Part shown: one piece after another, positions 60,078-64,000 of the stretch
Layout of the letters: each line of letters opens with the position of its first letter
Numbering within the stretch: position 1 is the stretch's first letter
DNA from: Umezawaea tangerina
GTDB taxonomy: Bacteria; Actinomycetota; Actinomycetes; Mycobacteriales; Pseudonocardiaceae
Direction: 5' to 3'
Length of the DNA: 64,000 nucleotides
Assembly: GCF_003002815.1 (NCBI RefSeq)
Contig: NZ_PVTF01000001.1
Coordinates: 1,116,001 to 1,180,000, forward strand
Notes under the pieces: model-generated
What the model saw: the letters and a program-made list of their open reading frames with translations, nothing else
What the model was told of the DNA's origin: nothing
Databases searched by the model: none
Made by a program: the position numbers and the translations under genes

Positions 60078-60156
60078 GGTTGAGATCGGTAATCGCCGGC
60101 AGGTCCGCAGGTTGGGGCCGGTCGCGCGTCGAAATACTTTGTGCACGGAGGTCAGC

Positions 60157-60387
60157 GTGGAGGTCAGGGTCGGCATCGCGGACAGCCCGCGGGAGCTCGT
60201 CGTGTCCAGCGGTCTCACCCCTGACGAGGTTGAGTCGCTGGTAGCCGTCGCGTTCAAGGAGCAGAGCGGCCAGCTCGTGCTGGTGGACCAGAAGGGCGCC
60301 CGGTTCGTGGTGCCGACGACGCGGATCTCGTACGTGGAGATCGGGCCGAGCGACGCGCGGCGGGTCGGGTTCGCTTCGGGGGACTAG
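60157..60387 (+). CDS. DUF3107 small protein (Rv3208A/TB9.4-like)
   Basis: A 76-residue protein: VEVRVGIADSPRELVVSSGL, then the acidic helix DEVESLVAVAFKEQSGQLVL, and VPTTRISYVEIGPSDARRVG at the end. This is the actinobacteria-wide DUF3107 family; function unknown. GGAGG lies 6 nt before the GTG at 60157. A hairpin with a T-rich tail terminates it 45 bp after the stop. In M. tuberculosis it lies next to the TetR gene Rv3208, here separated by a family A repeat. Confidence 0.88.
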   Translation: MEVRVGIADSPRELVVSSGLTPDEVESLVAVAFKEQSGQLVLVDQKGARFVVPTTRISYVEIGPSDARRVGFASGD

Positions 60388-60432
60388 GGCTGGGGTTCGG
60401 TAGGGCCGCTCTTGGATGGGGCGGGGCAGGGA

Positions 60433-60456
60433 GGGATCACCCGGGTGGGTGGTCCC
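60433..60456 (+). terminator. Intrinsic terminator after DUF3107
   Basis: GGGATCACCC (60433-60442) pairs with GGGTGGTCCC (60447-60456), one G-T wobble, followed by TTTTGCTTTGTT. It is one of the few hairpins in the window with a T-rich tail. Confidence 0.85.
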
Positions 60457-60564
60457 TTTTGCTTTGTTGGGGAGGGCTTGGCTTCGGTTTCTGGTGGAGC
60501 CTGGCTGTTTTGGCGTTTTCGCTGGTGGGGCTGGGTTCTGGTTGCGTTGTGGTCACCAACTGGC

Positions 60565-60941
60565 GAAGCCCGGCCCCCGGTGCGCGATTGTCTCAATGCC
60601 CCACCCCAGTTTGTCAAGACGATAAAGCTGTCTTGACAAACTGGGGTGGGGCAGGAGGGCGCTGTGTATCGGGGGCGGGAGGGGGTCTGGCTTCGCCAGA
60701 CATCAGGCTGCGCCTGACACAGGGCATCGGCTGGCGCCGACAGGGCCCCAGGCGCTTCGCGCCGGATGCGCGCTGGCGGGCTTCGCCCGATGTGGGGATC
60801 CTCGCTGCGCGTCGGACAGGGCATCCTTGCTGCGCATCGGACCAGGCATCCGCGCTTCGCGGCGGACAGGGCATCCTTGCTTCGCGGCGGACAAGGCCCC
60901 AGGCGCTCCGCGCCGGATGCGTGCTGGCGGGCTGCGCCCGT
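60565..60941 (+). repeat. Family A repeat, copy A5 (longest module array)
   Basis: It has the flank GAAGCCCGGCCCCCGGTGCG, the hairpin with perfect 24-bp arms at 60597-60620 and 60630-60653, loop GATAAAGCT and outer arm CCACCCCAGT. The modules after GGCTTCGCCAG include at least four tandem units of the form GGCATCC-N12-GGACA, whose N12 centres differ (CGCTTCGCGG-, TGCTTCGCGG- and TGCTGCGCAT-like). It ends in GGCGGGCTGCGCCCG. It lies between DUF3107 and the convergent DUF4873-TetR unit. Confidence 0.88.
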
Positions 60942-61063
60942 CGGGGTGTTGTGGTCTGGGTGGCGGGCCGTGCCTGTTGTGGCTGTGTGTCCTGGTAGGA
61001 GGCTTGCTCGATGGGGGCCAGTCGGGTTTTGTGTCCGAAGTCGACTTGCCCGCGAAAAATGTC

Positions 61064-61097
61064 AGACCCCCTGAGTAAGTTGTGAATCGGGGGGTCT
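61064..61097 (-). terminator. Intrinsic terminator of the TetR-DUF4873 operon
   Basis: AGACCCCC (61064-61071) pairs with GGGGGTCT (61090-61097). Read on the minus strand it is followed by GACATTTTTCG, giving a U-rich tail about 45 bp after the DUF4873 stop. Confidence 0.7.
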
Positions 61098-61139
61098 TCA
61101 CGAATGGGGGACCCTCGGTCTGGTTTGTGTCGTGTGGAC

Positions 61140-61430
61140 TTAGGTGGTTGTGAATGGTGGTGTGCTGACGCCGTCGACTCGGTAGCGCTGCCAGGGGTCG
61201 GGGTCTGTCAGGGTTGCTTTTGCTTCGCCGGTCGGTGTTCGCAGTACGGCGCCGCGGGTGCCGGCCTCGACCAAAGTGGACACCTGTTCGTTCGCCGCCA
61301 CCCGTCCGTACCAGTGGTAGCGGCCGTCGATGGGTTGGAAGAAGCCGCGGAGGTCGACTTCGACCGGGATGGTCTCGGTGGGGAAGACGAGGTCGGCGGG
61401 GCCGGTGTAGCCCTCTTCGGTGGCGGTCAC
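61140..61430 (-). CDS. DUF4873-like small protein
   Basis: A 96-residue beta-rich protein starting at the GTG at 61430, with EEGYTGPADLVFPTETIPVE, VDLRGFFQPIDGRYHWYGRV and LRTPTGEAKATLTDPDPWQR near the C-terminus. These blocks match DUF4873, found alone or at the end of flavin monooxygenases. It overlaps the tetR stop by 4 bp (GTGA). With the AurF-like oxygenase on the other side of tetR, a shared redox or ligand-binding role is plausible. Confidence 0.75.
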   Translation of the reverse strand: MTATEEGYTGPADLVFPTETIPVEVDLRGFFQPIDGRYHWYGRVAANEQVSTLVEAGTRGAVLRTPTGEAKATLTDPDPWQRYRVDGVSTPPFTTT

Positions 61431-62146
61431 GCTTCCTCCGAGTTGATCAGTCGCAGGGTCGGTTCGGTGAACAGGCCGCCGGGGAGGGGTTGGTCGGGGT
61501 CCACGTGGACGTCGGCTGATCTGAGGAGGCCGTCGATGGCGTGCCAGATGATGGTGGCGAGGTACTCGCTGAGGCTCTGCCTGCTCATGGACTGGCGGTC
61601 GAGCCACCAGTCGCCGGCGTTCTGCACCATGCCGACGAGGGCGTGGGCCCAGGGTTCGGCGCCGCCGGAGTCCATGTCGAAGGCGCGCAGGTAGTCGCCG
61701 AGCAGGCGGGCGAGGGTGGCGGCGATGAGGGCCTTGTCCTCGGTGACGACGTCCTGTTCGACGGGGCGGTCGGTGAAGGAGCCGCGGACGACGAAGCGGT
61801 AGAGGTTGGGGTTCTCCTCGATGACGCGGAGGTAGGCGTCGACGATGCCGCGGATGCGGTCGCGGATCGGGCCGTCCTGCTCGATCGCGGGACCGAGGCG
61901 GTCCATGAGCATGTCGGTGCCGCGGCGGCCGACAGCCAGGTAGAGGTCCGACTTGTCGGCGAAGTGGCGGTACAGGACGGGCTTGCTGACGCCGGCCTCC
62001 AGGGCGATCTCGTCCATTCCGACGTCGGGGCCGTGCTTGGCGACGGCTCTGATCGTCGCCTCGACGAACTCGGCGCGGCGGGCCTCGCGGTGTCCCTTCC
62101 ACCGTTCGCGGCGTGCGTCCGAACCACCCTTGACAGTGCGAGCCAT
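61427..62146 (-). CDS. TetR-family regulator (Rv3208-like)
   Basis: A 239-residue TetR protein. The helix-turn-helix is MDEIALEAGVSKPVLYRHFA (about 43-62), preceded by RRAEFVEATIRAVAKHG. A long C-terminal ligand domain follows, with a conserved GDWWLDRQSMSR segment. Start at the ATG at 62146, as the frame upstream runs into the operator. It is divergent from the AurF-like gene and probably represses it and itself through the GTAAC palindromes. Position next to DUF3107 corresponds to Rv3208. Confidence 0.9.
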   Translation of the reverse strand: MARTVKGGSDARRERWKGHREARRAEFVEATIRAVAKHGPDVGMDEIALEAGVSKPVLYRHFADKSDLYLAVGRRGTDMLMDRLGPAIEQDGPIRDRIRGIVDAYLRVIEENPNLYRFVVRGSFTDRPVEQDVVTEDKALIAATLARLLGDYLRAFDMDSGGAEPWAHALVGMVQNAGDWWLDRQSMSRQSLSEYLATIIWHAIDGLLRSADVHVDPDQPLPGGLFTEPTLRLINSEEA

Positions 62147-62165
62147 GTGACGCACGCTACCAGAA

Positions 62166-62186
62166 GTAACCGTTACCTTAAGTAAC
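62166..62186. promoter_or_regulatory. TetR-type operator, overlapping GTAAC/GTTAC palindromes
   Basis: GTAAC-C-GTTAC at 62166-62176 shares its right arm with GTTAC-CTTAA-GTAAC at 62172-62186. The two overlapping palindromes lie between the divergent tetR and AurF-like genes (ATGs at 62146 on minus and 62210 on plus). A TetR dimer pair could sit on both. Confidence 0.7.
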
Positions 62187-62209
62187 ACTTATTCCTCGGG
62201 GAGGACCTG

Positions 62210-63109
62210 ATGACGAGGCCCTTGAAGGTCGCCGGGCGGGAGAAGACCGCGGAACGGCTGCTCAACTCGTCGGCGGACAGGTTTTACGACCCCGAGGTGG
62301 ACATCGACTGGAAGGCTCCGCTGGTCGACGGCCTGCGGTTCACCCCGGAGCACCGCTGCTCGCTCTACGGCACCGCGCTGTGGGACCGGATGGGCGAGGA
62401 GCAGCGGATCGAGCTGAGCAGGCACGAGATCGCCAGCATCGCCAGCGTGGGCCTGTGGTTCGAGATCCTCCTGATGCAGATGCTGCTCAAGGAGGTCTAC
62501 CGCTCGGACCCGACGACCATGCACGTCCAGTACGCGCTGACCGAGATCGCCGACGAGTGCAGGCACTCCACGATGTTCGCGCGCATGGTCGACCGCATCG
62601 GCTGCCCGCCCTACGGCCCGCCCGCCCACGTCCACCGCCTCGGCAGGCTGCTGCCCACGATCGGCTACGGCCCCGCGCTGTACGGGTCGATCCTGGTGGC
62701 GGAGGAGGTGCTGGACCGGTTGCAGCGCGAGACCATGGCCGACGAGACCGTGCAACCGCTGGTCCGGATGGTCAACCGCATCCACGTGCTGGAGGAGGCG
62801 CGCCACGTGCGGTTCGCCCGCGAGGAGGTCGTGCGCGGCATGGAGTCGGTCTCCAAGGCCGAGCTGCCCTACCAGCGGTGGCTGCTCGCGACCGTCGCCA
62901 TGTTCATCACCCGCAGCATCGTCAACCCCGAGGTCTACGCGGCCGTCGGCCTCGACGCCGCCGAGGCCCACCGCGCCGCCCTGGCCAACCCGGCCTGGCA
63001 GGAGACGATCCGGTGGTCCGGCGAGCGCATCATGAAGTTCCTCGACGAGACCGGCCTGGTCGGCAAGCCCGGCATGCGGGCGTGGCGCCGTTCGTTCCTG
63101 ATCGCATGA
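62210..63109 (+). CDS. AurF-like diiron N-/C-oxygenase family protein
   Basis: A 299-residue helical protein of the p-aminobenzoate oxygenase (AurF/CmlI) type. Candidate diiron ligands: Glu/His in LSRHEIASIAS, Glu and His in LTEIADECRHSTMFAR (near 108-123), Glu in LVAEEVLDR and the EEARHVRFAREE segment (near 195-206). AurF-type enzymes oxidise amines to nitro groups, but many relatives have unknown substrates or act on lipids. GGGGAGGA lies 6 nt before the ATG. Overlaps the downstream hydrolase (ATGA). Expected to be under the divergent TetR. Confidence 0.85.
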   Translation: MTRPLKVAGREKTAERLLNSSADRFYDPEVDIDWKAPLVDGLRFTPEHRCSLYGTALWDRMGEEQRIELSRHEIASIASVGLWFEILLMQMLLKEVYRSDPTTMHVQYALTEIADECRHSTMFARMVDRIGCPPYGPPAHVHRLGRLLPTIGYGPALYGSILVAEEVLDRLQRETMADETVQPLVRMVNRIHVLEEARHVRFAREEVVRGMESVSKAELPYQRWLLATVAMFITRSIVNPEVYAAVGLDAAEAHRAALANPAWQETIRWSGERIMKFLDETGLVGKPGMRAWRRSFLIA

Positions 63110-63894
63110 GGACGTCCGACGGAACTCCGCTGCACGTCGTCGACTCCGGGCCCGCGGACGCGCCGGTGACCGCCGTGCTGCTGCACGGCTGGACGTTGGA
63201 CTCGACGTCGTGGGACCGGGTCGCCGCCGCTCTGCCCGGCCGGGTGGTCCGCTACGACCACCGCGGGCACGGGCGGTCCGGGAACGTCGGCGCGCGCACG
63301 ATCGACCGGCTGGCCGACGACCTGGCCGAGGTGATCGCGGCGGAGGTGCCCAGCGGACGGATCGTGCTGGCCGGGCACTCCATGGGCGGGATGACGATCA
63401 TGGCGTTGGCCGAGCGGCACCCGGAGCTGTTGGCCAGGGTGGTCGGGGTGGCTTTCGTGGCCACGTCGTGCGGAGCCCTGCCACCGGTTCGGGCGGCGGA
63501 GAAGGTGCTCGGCGGGGTGGTGGGGCGACGGGCGCTCGTCGGGTTCGCGCGTGTGATGCCGGTGGGCCTGCGGTTCATGTTGTTCGGACGGCGGGCGGCC
63601 TGGGCGGACGTGGTCGCCAGTTCCGGGATGGTCTCGCGGTGCTCGGGATCTGCCTTCGTGGACTTCCGGTACGAGGTGGCGGCTCACGACCGCCGGAAAG
63701 CCTTGGTGGAACTGGCTTCCACGCCATCCGTCGTGTTAGCAGGCGGTGCGGACCTGTTGACGCCGGTGCGGCATTCGCGGGCGATCGCGGAGGAGTTGGC
63801 GAGTGCGGAGTTGGTGATCTTCCCCGGTGCCGGGCACATGCTGCCGATGGAAAGGGCCGACGAGGTCGCCGCCCGCATCGCCCGCCTGATGTGA
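63106..63894 (+). CDS. Alpha/beta-hydrolase, AurF partner
   Basis: A 262-residue hydrolase: VTAVLLHGWTLDSTSWDRVA (oxyanion, near 21-40), YDHRGHGRSG, nucleophile Ser in LAGHSMGGMTIMA (near 90), Asp in AGGADLLTPV and His in FPGAGHMLPME. Complete triad. The ATG lies in the stop codon of the diiron gene, so the two are translationally coupled and likely act on the same or successive metabolites, for example an ester or lactone. Confidence 0.9.
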   Translation: MRTSDGTPLHVVDSGPADAPVTAVLLHGWTLDSTSWDRVAAALPGRVVRYDHRGHGRSGNVGARTIDRLADDLAEVIAAEVPSGRIVLAGHSMGGMTIMALAERHPELLARVVGVAFVATSCGALPPVRAAEKVLGGVVGRRALVGFARVMPVGLRFMLFGRRAAWADVVASSGMVSRCSGSAFVDFRYEVAAHDRRKALVELASTPSVVLAGGADLLTPVRHSRAIAEELASAELVIFPGAGHMLPMERADEVAARIARLM

Positions 63895-63904
63895 CGCTCC
63901 AACC

Positions 63905-64000
63905 CGATGCCCAGCCGAAGCGCAGCCAGGTGCAGTGTCCGAAGCGAAACCAGGATGCCCTGTCCGACGCAGTCGGATGCCGTTCAGCAAGCCCGCTGCC
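63905..64000 (-). repeat. Family A repeat, edge of a sixth copy
   Basis: Module-like DNA starts soon after the hydrolase stop: GGATGCCCTGTCCGACGCAG and TCGGATGCC, with CCGAAGCG words, matching the module part of family A in the orientation of A1. The hairpin, if present, lies beyond the window. Confidence 0.6.

Noticed and set aside
60661-60955. Protein frames such as those giving repeated ARRTGHP / RFAPDARWRA peptides
   Set aside because: These peptides recur wherever family A modules occur, in all orientations, and reflect the DNA repeat rather than a gene.
1-64000. tRNA, rRNA or complete insertion sequence
   Set aside because: No cloverleaf, rRNA-like stretch or transposase-like protein was recognised on either strand. 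A dedicated tRNAscan/Infernal run would be decisive.

Overview
The window is very GC-rich DNA with strong G/C third-position bias, many GTG starts and many tightly overlapping genes, from an actinobacterium. The gene order, an EspG-type chaperone and the mycobacterium-like gene neighbourhoods suggest the Pseudonocardiales (Saccharothrix / Lentzea / Actinosynnema type); that placement is an inference from content. No rRNA, tRNA, CRISPR array, prophage or complete transposase gene was seen.

Two blocks of gene order follow Mycobacterium tuberculosis, as I know that genome. Block 1 (about 0.8-48.2 kb) matches Rv1207 to Rv1239c: folP2-like, DivIVA-domain protein, tag, DUF3117, glgA/glgM, glgC, O-methyltransferase, sigE-rseA-htrA-tatB, mrp, DUF1003, MgtE-N/CBS protein, Rv1234-like membrane protein, lpqY-sugA-sugB-sugC and corA. 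Block 2 (about 55.9-62.1 kb) matches Rv3212 to Rv3208: beta-propeller membrane protein, RhlE-type helicase, ferritin-like protein, DUF3107 and TetR. Lineage-specific genes are inserted between these. They include a cydABCD cytochrome bd locus with a PadR/HAAS pair in the place where gpgS would be, a PaaG/PaaX pair, a LysR-MFS-lipoprotein group, a CitE-like lyase with an acyl-CoA dehydrogenase, a three-gene type VII secretion substrate/chaperone cassette, two DUF2332 genes, and an AurF-like diiron oxygenase with hydrolase, TetR and DUF4873.

Functional themes: alpha-glucan synthesis (GlgM/GlgC) and trehalose recycling (LpqY-SugABC) lie in one conserved region with the SigE envelope-stress system (SigE, RseA, HtrA) and TatB. 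A predicted autoregulatory ECF promoter precedes sigE. Magnesium handling is represented by CorA, with a candidate leader peptide, and by an MgtE-N/CBS protein. About a dozen genes begin 6-8 nt after a TANNNT -10 box, which predicts leaderless mRNAs.

The intergenic regions are the least explained part. Family A (five copies plus the edge of a sixth) combines a 24-bp-stem hairpin with strings of about 30-bp mini-palindromes. The outer ten bases of the stem differ in every copy but stay complementary. Family B (three copies of about 118 bp) has nested stems that also change in a compensated way. A 60-bp minisatellite, a 30-bp triplet and a run of 23 C lie just upstream of a RecB-family nuclease gene. 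These covarying families are the best candidates for something undescribed.
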